From Novosphingobium meiothermophilum (GTDB lineage: Bacteria; Pseudomonadota; Alphaproteobacteria; Sphingomonadales; Sphingomonadaceae): a stretch of DNA of 64,000 nucleotides. The notes under the pieces are model-generated. The model was not told the origin of the DNA. It worked only from the letters and a program-made list of their open reading frames with translations, and searched no databases. A program made the position numbers and the translations under genes. The DNA is taken from the NCBI RefSeq assembly GCF_003171715.1, contig NZ_QGHL01000004.1:124001-188000 (forward strand), given 5' to 3'. Below, piece by piece: positions 24,866 to 34,175 of this stretch (within the stretch, counting starts at the first letter, position 1; each line of letters opens with the position of its first letter).

Positions 24866-26347
24866 TCAGTTCGCCTGCTGTTTGCGAAACAGCACGCGAT
24901 CATCAGGCCCGAACGAGCGGACCCACAGCATGTAACAGTAAATAGCGAGAATCGCCGGGATTCCAAATGCCAGTTCGGCCCATTCGGGCAACCATTTCAC
25001 CGCAATTCCCAGGGCCACGGCAGGCACGACCGCCCAGCCCAGACGCCAGCGCCAGTTGCTGATACGGTGGCCAAGGATGCGCGCCAGCAGCCGCGCCTTG
25101 ACCGAGGATGCCAACGCCAGAGAAAGCGCCAGCGCCAGCGATGCGGCGGCGGCCACATACATCGGCCCCCACCCCGCGCGCCGGGCAAGCAGGATCAGCC
25201 CGAAGGTCAGCACGGCCTGCACGGTGATCGTGACAAGGCTCATCCAGAGGTTGCGCATTCTGGCCAGGTAAACGAGCGCCGCCTCGCTCACCACGGCCTT
25301 GGATGCCACGACCTCGGCCAGCAGGAGGAACACCAGCGCCGCTGTTCCCGATACGAAAGCCGGTCCGCCAAGGCCCATCAGCCCCTCGCCGGGGATGCCC
25401 AGGGCCAGTGCAATGCCGATCTGCGCCGCGCCGATCCAGAAGCCCACCTGGCAGACCTGCTTGGCAATCGCGGCGTAATCGCGGTCCTTGATGCTGCGGG
25501 TTATCACCGGTCCCAGCACCGGTTCGAAGCTGGTCTTCAGCTTCTGCGGCAGCGAGGCGATCTGCTGGGCGAAGTAATAGATGCCCACCGTCGCCTCGCC
25601 CACGAAGAAGCGCAGGATGAACACGTCAAGCTTGCGTGTGCCCCATTCCACGGCATCGGCTCCGGCCAGCGGAATGTTGCGCCGCGCAATCTGCCACAAC
25701 AGAACGGGATGCGGCTTCCACCCGCGCGGCAGACCATAGGTGCGCACCAGCACGAACAGGGCAACGCCCGTTGCCGCCCAGACCGAAGCAAGATAGGCCA
25801 GGCTCAGGCCCGATGCCGGCCACAGGAAGAAGAACGCGCCCGCCGCAATGGAGATCGTCCAGGGTTCCACCACTGAACGTGCTCGCACCGTGGTTGCCAC
25901 ATCGAAGCGATAGGCCAGCGCCGCCAGCGCCAGATCGCCCAGCGCCAGCCCCGGTATCGCAAGCACCAGCAGCAGATCGGCAAAAGTGAAATTGCCCGCC
26001 GGATACATCGACTGCGGGAAGGCATAGATCAGCGCGGCCATGCCCAGCGCCAGACCCAGCGCCAGCAGCACTGCATCGCCCACCACATTGGCAGGATGCT
26101 CTTCGCCTTCGGCCAGCCGCTGCGCCAGTCCGCGCTTCTGGCCCAGCGTTGCCAGCATTCCGGCGAATTCCACCATGACCAGCGCCGAGGCGAACCGGCC
26201 CATGGCCGCTGCGCCATAAAGACGGCTGGCGATGAACAGGAACGGGATGCGCGCCACAAGGCGCAGGATGAAGCCAAGGAAATTGGTGCGCCCGCCCTTG
26301 GCCAGCGCCGCAATGTCCTTTTGCGAGGTGCGCTGACTGTCAGGCAA
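24866..26347 (-). CDS. Polysaccharide/lipopolysaccharide flippase (Wzx-like, MOP superfamily)
   Basis: A 493-residue integral membrane protein with about 12-14 hydrophobic segments. The N-terminus GRTNFLGFILRLVARIPFLFIASRLYGAAAMGRFASAL is typical of oligosaccharide flippases. The family moves lipid-linked glycans across the inner membrane. No glycosyltransferase genes are adjacent, so the substrate is unknown. Its start overlaps the 3' end of gpsA by eight bp and it is probably co-transcribed with tsaD and gpsA. Confidence 0.82.
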   Translation of the reverse strand: MPDSQRTSQKDIAALAKGGRTNFLGFILRLVARIPFLFIASRLYGAAAMGRFASALVMVEFAGMLATLGQKRGLAQRLAEGEEHPANVVGDAVLLALGLALGMAALIYAFPQSMYPAGNFTFADLLLVLAIPGLALGDLALAALAYRFDVATTVRARSVVEPWTISIAAGAFFFLWPASGLSLAYLASVWAATGVALFVLVRTYGLPRGWKPHPVLLWQIARRNIPLAGADAVEWGTRKLDVFILRFFVGEATVGIYYFAQQIASLPQKLKTSFEPVLGPVITRSIKDRDYAAIAKQVCQVGFWIGAAQIGIALALGIPGEGLMGLGGPAFVSGTAALVFLLLAEVVASKAVVSEAALVYLARMRNLWMSLVTITVQAVLTFGLILLARRAGWGPMYVAAAASLALALSLALASSVKARLLARILGHRISNWRWRLGWAVVPAVALGIAVKWLPEWAELAFGIPAILAIYCYMLWVRSFGPDDRVLFRKQQAN

Positions 26348-27347
26348 GCGCGCCGTCCATCTGCGCCTCGGCCCTCAATGGGCGCGCAAGCAGACCCGCC
26401 ACCACATCGCGTGCCGGTGCCGAACCTTCCAGCAGCGTCACCACCGCTTCGACGATCGGCATCGAAATCCCGCGCGAGCGTGCGATTCCGGCCAGAACCG
26501 GGGCGGTAAAGGCACCTTCGGCCACAGAGCTTCTTGCCCCCAGCACATCGCTTGCCCGCGCGCCTTCGCCAAGAGCCTTGCCCAGCGAGAAATTGCGGCT
26601 TGAGGTGGACGAGCACGTCAGCACCAGATCGCCCAGCCCCGAAAGGCCCGCCAGCGTCTCTGCCCGCGCGCCAAGCGCCAGACCGAAACGCTGCATCTCG
26701 GCAAACCCGCGACTTATCAGCGCCGCCCGCGCATTCTGCCCCAGCCGCAGCCCGTCAACCACGCCGCATGCAATCGCGAGCACGTTCTTCACCGCGCCGC
26801 CGATTTCGGCCCCGGTCAGATCGTCCGAATAATAGGGGCGGAAAGTGGGCCGCGCGATGGCCGCCGAAAGCCGTTGCCACTGCGTCTCCCCGCCCTCGCA
26901 GGCCAGTGTCACCGCCGTGGGCAGACCGGCAGCCACCTCGTGCGCGAAGGTCGGCCCTGAAAGCACGGCAAGGCTTGCGCGCGGGGCGGCATCACGCGCC
27001 ACCTCGGCCATAAGACGGCCGCTGCCTGCCTCGATTCCCTTTGAACAGAGCACGACATCGCCTTGAACCGATCCGATTTCGCCCAGAACCCGCGCCAGAA
27101 ACTGTGCCGGCGTCACCAGCAGAAGCACCGGCAGACCGGCCATTTCGGCAAGGTCGTCCGTTGCCCGGATACCCTCAGCAAGCTGTGCGGAAGGCAGGTA
27201 CAGGCTGTTGGTGCGGCGGACGTTGATCTCTTCCACCACTTCGGCCTCGCGCGCCCACAGCTGCACCGCGCGGCCATCGCTTGCCAGCATCTGCGCCAGC
27301 GCCGTGCCCCATGCGCCCGCACCGATCACGCCTATTCCAGCGCTCAT
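26340..27347 (-). CDS. gpsA: NAD(P)H-dependent glycerol-3-phosphate dehydrogenase
   Basis: A 335-residue GpsA of normal length. The Rossmann motif [17 protein letters not shown] is at the N-terminus. [10 protein letters not shown] and [16 protein letters not shown] follow, and the active-site Lys is in [18 protein letters not shown]. It reduces dihydroxyacetone phosphate to sn-glycerol 3-phosphate for phospholipid synthesis in the cytoplasm. It overlaps tsaD by four bp and the flippase gene by eight, indicating an operon. Confidence 0.97.
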   Translation of the reverse strand: MSAGIGVIGAGAWGTALAQMLASDGRAVQLWAREAEVVEEINVRRTNSLYLPSAQLAEGIRATDDLAEMAGLPVLLLVTPAQFLARVLGEIGSVQGDVVLCSKGIEAGSGRLMAEVARDAAPRASLAVLSGPTFAHEVAAGLPTAVTLACEGGETQWQRLSAAIARPTFRPYYSDDLTGAEIGGAVKNVLAIACGVVDGLRLGQNARAALISRGFAEMQRFGLALGARAETLAGLSGLGDLVLTCSSTSSRNFSLGKALGEGARASDVLGARSSVAEGAFTAPVLAGIARSRGISMPIVEAVVTLLEGSAPARDVVAGLLARPLRAEAQMDGALA

Positions 27348-28396
27348 GCCTTCACTCCCGCACCGCGCACCGGCGCGGCATTGGCATCAAGCGGCCAGCG
27401 CGGCCGCGCCGCCACATCCAGCGGATCGGTGTATCCCAGAGCAAAGCGCTCTGCGCCAGCCCATCCGATCATCGCGGCATTGTCTGTGCACAGTTTCGGC
27501 GGCGGTGCAATCAGCGGCAGGCCATACGCGGCCGCCAATGCCTCAAGCGCGCCGCGCAGTGCCGCATTGGCCGCCACCCCGCCCGCCACGACCAGCGCAG
27601 TCATCTGCGGAGCCGCAGCCGCCAGCGCCGCCCGCGTGCGATCAACCACGCAATCGAGCGCGGCCTGCTGGAACGAGGCGGCAATATCGGCATCGGCATG
27701 AATGCCCGCCTGCCTTGCCCGCATTACAGCGCTTTTCAGCCCGGCAAACGAAAAGTGCGGTTCAGAACTGCCGACCAGCGGCCGCGGCAGGGGCACGGCG
27801 CGCGGATCGCCCTCGCGGGCAAGACGTTCAACCGCAGGGCCGCCCGGATAGCCAAGACCCAGAATCTTCGCGGTCTTGTCGAAAGCTTCGCCAAGGGCAT
27901 CGTCAATGGTCGTGGCCAAGCGGCGATACCGGCCGACGCCCGCCACCTCAAGAATCTGGCAGTGCCCGCCGGAAACCAGCAGCAGCAGATAGGGATAATG
28001 CAGCGATGGATCGGCCAGGCGCGGCGATAGCGCGTGACCTTCGAGATGGTTGACCGCCACCAGCGGCTTGTCCGCCGCCATGGCCAGTGCCTTGGCCGTC
28101 ACCAGCCCAACCATGACCCCGCCGATCAGGCCCGGTCCGGCGGTCGCAGCAATGGCATCTACCTTGTCCAGTCCGATGCCCGCATCGGCCAGAACGCCCT
28201 CGATCATCGGCGCCAGCACTTCAACATGCGCGCGCGCAGCAATTTCAGGCACCACGCCGCCATAAGGTCGGTGCGCCTCGTCCTGCGAGGCGATGCGCTG
28301 CGCAACGATTCGTGCGGCAAGGTCTGCGCCATTGCCGTCAATCACCGCGGCTGCGGTTTCATCGCAACTGGATTCTATGCCAAGGATCAGCGCCAT
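27344..28396 (-). CDS. tsaD: tRNA N6-threonylcarbamoyladenosine synthase subunit TsaD
   Basis: A 350-residue TsaD (Kae1/Gcp). The start at ATG 28396 gives the standard N-terminus [18 protein letters not shown]. The metal-binding His pair is in [13 protein letters not shown], with NHLEGHAL and [11 protein letters not shown] following. It transfers threonylcarbamoyl to A37 of ANN-decoding tRNAs with TsaB/E/C. The open frame upstream to 29386 is antisense to hemC and is not coding. It is divergent from hemC with a 45-bp gap. Confidence 0.97.
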   Translation of the reverse strand: MALILGIESSCDETAAAVIDGNGADLAARIVAQRIASQDEAHRPYGGVVPEIAARAHVEVLAPMIEGVLADAGIGLDKVDAIAATAGPGLIGGVMVGLVTAKALAMAADKPLVAVNHLEGHALSPRLADPSLHYPYLLLLVSGGHCQILEVAGVGRYRRLATTIDDALGEAFDKTAKILGLGYPGGPAVERLAREGDPRAVPLPRPLVGSSEPHFSFAGLKSAVMRARQAGIHADADIAASFQQAALDCVVDRTRAALAAAAPQMTALVVAGGVAANAALRGALEALAAAYGLPLIAPPPKLCTDNAAMIGWAGAERFALGYTDPLDVAARPRWPLDANAAPVRGAGVKA

Positions 28397-28441
28397 CAGG
28401 CGCTTCCCTCTAGTGATAATCCCGGTTACGGCAAGCAGAGC

Positions 28442-29401
28442 ATGAACAACGCCTTGTCCGAAAGCCGCCCTGCGGCTCGTCCAGACCGTCCGCTTCGCCT
28501 CGGCACGCGCAATTCCCCGCTCGCCATGGCGCAGGCTTTGGAAACGCGCGCGCGCCTGTGCGCCGCCCATGGCTGGGACGAAACCACGATCGAACTGGTC
28601 CCCGTGACTGCCAGCGGCGACAAGGTGCTTGACCGTCCGCTTGCCGAGATCGGCGGCAAGGCGCTCTGGACCAAGGAACTGGACGCGTGGCTTGCCGAAG
28701 GCGATATCGATTTCTCCGTCCATTCGATGAAGGATGTCGAGACCCTGCGTCCCGATCCGTTCTGCATTGCCGCCATCCTGCCGCGCGCCGACGTGCGCGA
28801 TGTGCTTGTCGGGGCCGCGTCGATTGCGGCCATTCCAAAGGGCGCAAGGGTTGGCACCAGCGCGCCGCGCCGCGCCGCACAGATGCTCCACATGCGGCCC
28901 GATCTTCGCATCGTGGGCTTTCGCGGCAATGTTGCCACGCGACTGGGCAAGCTGGCCGCGGGCGAGGCCGACGTGACGCTGCTGGCCGCAGCCGGGCTTG
29001 AACGCCTCCATCAGAGCGCGGTCGGAACGCCACTGGCGGCTGACCAATGGCTCCCGGCACCGGCCCAGGGCGCGATTGGCGTGGAATGCCTTGCAGCCAA
29101 TGAGGCGGTGCGCGCATGGCTGGGTGCGATCGACCATTCCGAAACGCGCCATGCCGTGATGGCCGAACGTGCCCTGCTCAAGGCGCTGGGCGGCAATTGC
29201 CACAGCCCGATCGCCGCGCTGACCACGCATGACGCAGGCCTCCTTACCCTGCGCGCCGCCATTTTCAGCCCTGATGGTGCAGAGCGCGTCGAGGCTGCCG
29301 AAACCTTTGCCCCGGCCGATGAACAAGGCCCCCGACGCCTTGCCGCACATCTGCTGACGCAGGCAGGCGAGGCAATTCGCGTCCACTTTTCCGGCGAATG
29401 A
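28442..29401 (+). CDS. hemC: Hydroxymethylbilane synthase (porphobilinogen deaminase)
   Basis: A 319-residue HemC. ATG 28442 is chosen; the frame upstream overlaps tsaD antisense. Key motifs are [26 protein letters not shown] (catalytic Asp region), [10 protein letters not shown] and [14 protein letters not shown]. The dipyrromethane-attaching Cys is in [12 protein letters not shown]. It joins four porphobilinogens into hydroxymethylbilane in tetrapyrrole synthesis. It overlaps hemD by four bp (ATGA), so translation is coupled. Confidence 0.98.
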   Translation: MNNALSESRPAARPDRPLRLGTRNSPLAMAQALETRARLCAAHGWDETTIELVPVTASGDKVLDRPLAEIGGKALWTKELDAWLAEGDIDFSVHSMKDVETLRPDPFCIAAILPRADVRDVLVGAASIAAIPKGARVGTSAPRRAAQMLHMRPDLRIVGFRGNVATRLGKLAAGEADVTLLAAAGLERLHQSAVGTPLAADQWLPAPAQGAIGVECLAANEAVRAWLGAIDHSETRHAVMAERALLKALGGNCHSPIAALTTHDAGLLTLRAAIFSPDGAERVEAAETFAPADEQGPRRLAAHLLTQAGEAIRVHFSGE

Positions 29402-30090
29402 GCAAGCCCGGCAACGATCTGCCCGTCCTTGTCATCCGTCCGGAACCGGGCAATGCGGCGACCTGCCGCGCCGCCCGCGAACGAGGGCTTGATGCCCGCA
29501 GCTTTCCCCTCTTCAGCGTTGAACCGCTGGCATGGGCTGCACCCGCAGCCCGTTTCGACCGCATTCTCGCAGGAAGTGCCAATGTCTTCCGGCATGGCGG
29601 CGCATCGCTCGCAACCCTCACCCATGTCCCGGTAATCGCCGTGGGCGAGGCGACTGCGCAGGCCGCGCGCGAGGCAGGCTTTGCCGTCGCCCGCACTGGA
29701 GAGGGCGGTTTGCAGCCCGTTGTCGCCACGCTGCCGCCGGGCGATTACCTCCGAATCGCGGGTGCCGATCATATCGTGCTCGATCCGCCTGCCGGTGTGC
29801 GAATCGCCACGGTTATTGCCTATGCCGCGCAGCGCAGGCCGCTTCCCGATGCGGCAATTGCCGTGCTGGCACGCGGCGCAGTCGTCCTTCTGCATTCAGG
29901 AGAAGCGGCACGACACTTTGCCGACGAGTGCGAAAGATCCTGTATTTCAAGGCAGAATGTCCAGCTTGCCTGCCTCGCCCCGCGCATTGCCGAAATGGCA
30001 GGAGCCGGCTGGAAGGCCGTCGCCGTCGCTCGTGCCAGAACGGACGCCGAATTGCTGGAACTGGCAGCGCGAATGTGCCAGACAGTGTGA
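29398..30090 (+). CDS. hemD: Uroporphyrinogen-III synthase
   Basis: A 230-residue HemD-family protein: two-domain, weakly conserved, with [36 protein letters not shown] at the start, an [22 protein letters not shown] stretch near residue 80, and [14 protein letters not shown] later. Location directly after hemC with a four-base overlap supports the call more than sequence does. It cyclises hydroxymethylbilane to uroporphyrinogen III with ring-D inversion. Confidence 0.9.
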   Translation: MSKPGNDLPVLVIRPEPGNAATCRAARERGLDARSFPLFSVEPLAWAAPAARFDRILAGSANVFRHGGASLATLTHVPVIAVGEATAQAAREAGFAVARTGEGGLQPVVATLPPGDYLRIAGADHIVLDPPAGVRIATVIAYAAQRRPLPDAAIAVLARGAVVLLHSGEAARHFADECERSCISRQNVQLACLAPRIAEMAGAGWKAVAVARARTDAELLELAARMCQTV

Positions 30091-30119
30091 CTTCGGGGCG
30101 ACAGGACAAGCGAAAACGG

Positions 30120-31031
30120 ATGCAGGATCTCGGCTACAGTCCGCGAATGGCACCAGAGCGGAGCGGCCTTGGCGGTCGGACGGTTGCGGCACTGGTGGCA
30201 GGATGCCTGCTGCTTGGCGCCACGGGCGCGGCATGGCTTGGCTGGCGCAATGGCATGTTCGATATTGAACTGGGCACGTCGGGCGTGCCCCATCTCGTCA
30301 GCTCACCCGTAACGCCGCCTTCACCAAGCGCATCTGCCGCGCAGGCCCTAGCCGACAAGGCGCAGGTCGATGCGCAGATTACTGCGGCCACCGCTCGCCT
30401 CGCCGCGCTTGAGCAGCGTCTGGCGGAACTCAACCAGCAGGCGCTGGCCGCATCGGGCAACGCCACTCATGCCGAAGCGCTGCTGCTGGCATTTGCCGCA
30501 CGCCGCGCAGTGGAACGCGGCCAGCCGCTTGGCTGGATCGAAGCGCAATTGCGGGCGCGGTTCGGCGAACTGCAAGGCGCAGCGGTTGACCGCGTGATTG
30601 CGGCCGCCGCCAACCCGGTGACTTTGCCGCAACTGTCCGAGGAATTCGAAGCCCTCGCCCCGGCTATGATCGGCAGTGGCGATGACGAAGGCATCTGGTC
30701 TTCGTTCAAACGCGAGATTTCCGACCTTTTCGTGATCCGCCATGCCGGATCGCCCTCACCCGCGCCGGAAAGCCGCCTTGCGCGCGCCCGCGCATTTCTG
30801 GCTGGAGGCAAGATCGAGGCAACGATTGCCGAGGTCGAGAAAATGCCGGGCAGCGCGCAGGCAAGCACATGGGTGGCCCGCGCGCGCGACTATCTGGCTG
30901 CGCAGCGCGCGCTTGACCAGCTTGAGGCCGCGGCATTGATGGGCGCGCGTCCCGTCACCCCGCCCAAGGCCGAAGACCCGACGCAGCGGACACCCGGCAG
31001 CCTTGCGCCCGGCGCGGCCGAAAGTTTCTGA
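30120..31031 (+). CDS. Mitofilin/Mic60-like inner membrane protein
   Basis: A 303-residue protein with a single N-terminal transmembrane helix (TVAALVAGCLLLGATGAAWLGW, residues ~20-42), then a coiled-coil region (LADKAQVDAQITAATARLAALEQRLAELNQQ) and a helical C-terminal domain. This layout, and the position straight after hemCD, matches the alphaproteobacterial Mic60/mitofilin homologues thought to shape inner-membrane folds. The ATG at 30120 lies 29 bases after hemD; the longer open frame from 29532 overlaps hemD and is rejected. Confidence 0.8.
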   Translation: MQDLGYSPRMAPERSGLGGRTVAALVAGCLLLGATGAAWLGWRNGMFDIELGTSGVPHLVSSPVTPPSPSASAAQALADKAQVDAQITAATARLAALEQRLAELNQQALAASGNATHAEALLLAFAARRAVERGQPLGWIEAQLRARFGELQGAAVDRVIAAAANPVTLPQLSEEFEALAPAMIGSGDDEGIWSSFKREISDLFVIRHAGSPSPAPESRLARARAFLAGGKIEATIAEVEKMPGSAQASTWVARARDYLAAQRALDQLEAAALMGARPVTPPKAEDPTQRTPGSLAPGAAESF

Positions 31032-31168
31032 TCACGCTTTGCGTGCATCGTGCCCGCACCCGGATTGCTCAGGCATGCTTATCTGGGGCTTGCGCACCTT
31101 AATGGATCGGTTAAACGCCTGAGCGCCCGGAGGCAAGAGCCGCAAGCCGGGTGGCAAGGGAGAAGATC

Positions 31169-31942
31169 ATGGACAAGCCGCGCTATTCGCTGGAAGGCCG
31201 CATCGCACTCATAACCGGGGCGTCTTCGGGTCTCGGCGCGCGCTTTGCCCGGCTCTATGCCGCCGCCGGGGCTGCGGTTGTGATCGGTGCGCGCCGGATG
31301 GAACGCATTGCCGCGCTGGCCGAAGAGATCAATGCCGGTGGAGGCAGGGCGGTGGCCGTGCCGCTCGACGTGACCGACGAAGCATCGATCATTCGCGCTT
31401 TCGACGCGGCCGAAGCAGGAATCGGGGTGCCGGATATCGTGGTGGCCAATGCGGGCATTGTCGAACCGGGCCGATCGATCGATCTGCCCGCCGATGCCAT
31501 GCGCCGCGTGGTCGATACCAATTTCAACGGTGTCTATCTGACCGCGCGCGAGGGGGCGCGGCGCATGATCGCAGCCGGTTCGAAGCAGACCGAGCGGGGC
31601 CGGATCATCCTGACAGGTTCGATCACCGCGCAGATGACTGCCACGGGGGATGCCGCCTATGCGGCCACGAAGCTTGCCGTGCAGCATCTGGGTCGGCAGT
31701 TTGCGCGCGAGTGGGCGCGGCAGGGGATAAACGTCAACGTGATCCAGCCCGGCTACATCCGCACCGAAATCGATGGCGAATGGTTCGATACCGAAGGCGG
31801 CAAGGCGCAGATCGCCTCATGGCCCAGAAAGCGACTGACCGAGATCGACGCGCTGGACGACATGATGCTGTTCTTTGCCTCGGACGCCTCGCGTCAGGTG
31901 ACGGGAACCTTCATCTCCATCGACGACGGGCAATCGCTTTAG
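31169..31942 (+). CDS. Short-chain dehydrogenase/reductase
   Basis: A 257-residue classical SDR. The nucleotide motif TGASSGLG is near residue 18, NAG is in VVANAGIVEP, and the catalytic Ser-Tyr-Lys appears as LTGSITAQMTATGDAAYAATKLA. A basic residue pattern after strand 2 (GARRMER) suggests NADP(H). A ribosome-binding site AAGGGAGAAG precedes ATG 31169. The C-terminus (DASRQVTGTFISIDDGQSL) is typical. The substrate cannot be assigned, and neighbours give no clue because dsbD is convergent. Confidence 0.88.
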   Translation: MDKPRYSLEGRIALITGASSGLGARFARLYAAAGAAVVIGARRMERIAALAEEINAGGGRAVAVPLDVTDEASIIRAFDAAEAGIGVPDIVVANAGIVEPGRSIDLPADAMRRVVDTNFNGVYLTAREGARRMIAAGSKQTERGRIILTGSITAQMTATGDAAYAATKLAVQHLGRQFAREWARQGINVNVIQPGYIRTEIDGEWFDTEGGKAQIASWPRKRLTEIDALDDMMLFFASDASRQVTGTFISIDDGQSL

Positions 31943-31949
31943 ACCCGCA

Positions 31950-34016
31950 TCACTGGCCGGGCAGCGCCGCCAGCATGTCCGGCGTCAGCACTTGCGGCAA
32001 CTGGCGCGGCTGCCCGCCGCCCGCCGGATACCACAGATAAAGCGGCACCCCGGCAACGCCCTGTTCGGTCAGGAACGCGGTGATCGCCGGATCGCGCCGG
32101 GTCCAGTCGCCCACCAGAACCACCACGCCCGCTTTCTCGAATGCCGCCCGCGTGCTTTCGCGCTCGATCGACGTGCTTTCGTTGATCTTGCAGGATAGGC
32201 ACCAGTCAGCCGTGAAATAGGCGAAGACAGGTCTTCCGCTGGCGCGTGCCTCTGCCAGACCGGCCTGCGAGAATGGCTGGGCAGCATGAAGACCGTCCTG
32301 CCCGGCAACTTGTTCCCGCACGAGCCGCGGCGTTGCGACAAAGGCCGCCGCGCAAAGCACCAGCATGGCAGGCATTGTCCACCCCATGACCGCGCGACCC
32401 TGCCGCTGCGCCCTTCCCGCATAGGCCAGAACCACCAGCACCGCTGCGGCAAGGGCGATGGCAGCGGCCGCAAAGTCTGCCCCGCCAACCCGCCATGCCA
32501 GCCAGCCCAGCGCCAGCGCCGTCAGCCCCATCGGCAACGTCATCCAGCGGCGGAAACGCTCCATCCATGCGCCGGGCCGCGGCAGCAGCCGCCTGAGAGC
32601 GGGAACGAAGCCCAGCAGCAGAAATGGCAGCGCCAGCCCCAGTCCCAGCGCGGCAAACACGCCCAGCGCCGCCCATACCGGCAGCACGAGCGCTGCGCCC
32701 ATGGCAGCAGCCATGAACGGCCCGGTGCAGGGCGTTGCCACGAAGGCCGCCAGCAGCCCGGTTCCGAAAGCACCTGAATGCCCTGCTCCGCGCTCGACCG
32801 AAAGGCCGGGCATTTCATAGACCCCGGCAAAGTTTGCGGTGATCGCCACCGCCAGCAGCAGCAACAGCGCGACCACGCCCGGTTCCTGTAACTGGAACGC
32901 CCAGCCGACCTGTTCGCCGCCTGCCCGCAAGGCCAGCATCACCCCGCCCAGCGCAAGGCATGCCAGCACGACCCCGGCGGTATAGGCCAGCCCTTCGCCC
33001 CGCGCATTGTCGGAATTGCCACGCGCCAGCGCCATGGCCTTGAGGCTGAGTATGGGAAACACGCAAGGCATCACGTTGAGGATCAGCCCGCCCACGAAGG
33101 CCCCCAGCACAGCCAGCGCCAGCGTTGCTGCCGAAAAGGCCGGTGCATTGGCTGCGCCAGCCCCGGCCAGTTCCTCGCCGCCTTCGGGAACCGCGCCGGG
33201 AGCAGCCGCAAAACGGATCCCGCCTGCATCGCGGCCCATGGCCAGCACGCCCTCTATTCGTGCCGCGTCCCCTGCCGACGCAGCAAGCGGCACTTCGATG
33301 ACAAGCGTATCGCCATTGCGGAAGAAACGCTGCGGAGCGGCATAATCCACGACCTGCTCGGTAGAGACAAACAGATGCGGCGCAGCCAGAGGTGCTGACG
33401 CCGGAAACGGCAGTGCCAGCCTGAGCGCCTTGCCCTGCACCGCAAAGCTCCCGGACCGGTCGAGCGGAGCGGGCAGCGCCGCGCGCCAAGCGGCAAAGCG
33501 CGGATCGGTTGGACCGCTTCCTATGGTGACGGCGCCCGCAAGCTCAGCCTGTTCGGGCACGCAGATCATGTCGGTGCAGGCCAGCCACTGCGCCTTCACC
33601 CGGATGGGCAGCGTCTCGCCCTGCCTTGCTTCGGCAGGCGCGGTGAAAGGCACGAGCACGGCATAATCGTGCTCGTAAACATGGTTCATCAGCCCCTGTA
33701 TCAGCAGCGTCTGCGGAACCGGAAACTCCATGGCCCCAACCTGCGCGCCGCCGGGCAGATCCCACTTCAGGGTCAGTCCGTAACCGGCATCGCCGGGATT
33801 GGACCAATAACCATGCCACCCCTTTTCGGGCTGCATCAGCAGCGCCAGCGTCACCGTTCTGCCCGGCTGGACCGGTCCCTCGGCAACAAGGCTTGCCCTG
33901 ACGTGGTTGGGTTCCGCACGCAGCGGAGCGCCAAATGCGATCAGCAGCAACAGTGCCGTCACAAACATCGCTATGCTGCGCAAACTATTGATCCGGGCCG
34001 GTTCGGGTCGTGCCAT
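31950..34016 (-). CDS. DsbD/ScsB-family thiol:disulfide interchange protein
   Basis: A 688-residue inner-membrane thiol reductase. An N-terminal signal/anchor (FVTALLLLIAFGAPLRAEP) leads into a periplasmic DsbD-alpha-like domain with a Cys pair in CTDMICVPEQ. An eight-helix core follows, with membrane cysteines in NVMPCVFPILSLKA and FVATPCTGPFMA. The C-terminal thioredoxin domain has the active site DWCLSCK. It carries electrons from cytoplasmic thioredoxin to periplasmic acceptors. ATG 34016 is preferred; ATG 33968 would give a signal without basic residues. Confidence 0.92.
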   Translation of the reverse strand: MARPEPARINSLRSIAMFVTALLLLIAFGAPLRAEPNHVRASLVAEGPVQPGRTVTLALLMQPEKGWHGYWSNPGDAGYGLTLKWDLPGGAQVGAMEFPVPQTLLIQGLMNHVYEHDYAVLVPFTAPAEARQGETLPIRVKAQWLACTDMICVPEQAELAGAVTIGSGPTDPRFAAWRAALPAPLDRSGSFAVQGKALRLALPFPASAPLAAPHLFVSTEQVVDYAAPQRFFRNGDTLVIEVPLAASAGDAARIEGVLAMGRDAGGIRFAAAPGAVPEGGEELAGAGAANAPAFSAATLALAVLGAFVGGLILNVMPCVFPILSLKAMALARGNSDNARGEGLAYTAGVVLACLALGGVMLALRAGGEQVGWAFQLQEPGVVALLLLLAVAITANFAGVYEMPGLSVERGAGHSGAFGTGLLAAFVATPCTGPFMAAAMGAALVLPVWAALGVFAALGLGLALPFLLLGFVPALRRLLPRPGAWMERFRRWMTLPMGLTALALGWLAWRVGGADFAAAAIALAAAVLVVLAYAGRAQRQGRAVMGWTMPAMLVLCAAAFVATPRLVREQVAGQDGLHAAQPFSQAGLAEARASGRPVFAYFTADWCLSCKINESTSIERESTRAAFEKAGVVVLVGDWTRRDPAITAFLTEQGVAGVPLYLWYPAGGGQPRQLPQVLTPDMLAALPGQ

Positions 34017-34037
34017 AACGCCAAGCAGGTTCCTTTG

Positions 34038-34063
34038 GGCGAAAGTCCATGGCGAAAGTCCAT
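34038..34063. repeat. Perfect 13-bp tandem direct repeat in dsbD/phosphatase divergent gap
   Basis: GGCGAAAGTCCAT occurs twice in immediate succession (34038-34050 and 34051-34063), 22 bases upstream of the dsbD-like start and about 110 upstream of the PhoK-like gene. It may be a regulator site or a slippage duplication. Confidence 0.6.
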
Positions 34064-34175
34064 CTGGCCCCTTGAACGGGGGCAAGACCGGGGCCATGCA
34101 CGTCGCTCATGGGCGTCCTAGGGCTGGCCCGCAGCCGAGTCCAGCGCGCTTGCCCATAGGAGTATGTTTGCCGTG

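Noticed and set aside
28397..29386. Upstream extension of the tsaD frame
   Set aside because: It is antisense to hemC, and TsaD begins canonically at ATG 28396.
34017..34175. Pho box upstream of the PhoK-like phosphatase
   Set aside because: The tandem repeat there has a 13-bp period and does not resemble CTGTCAT-N4-CTGTCAT.
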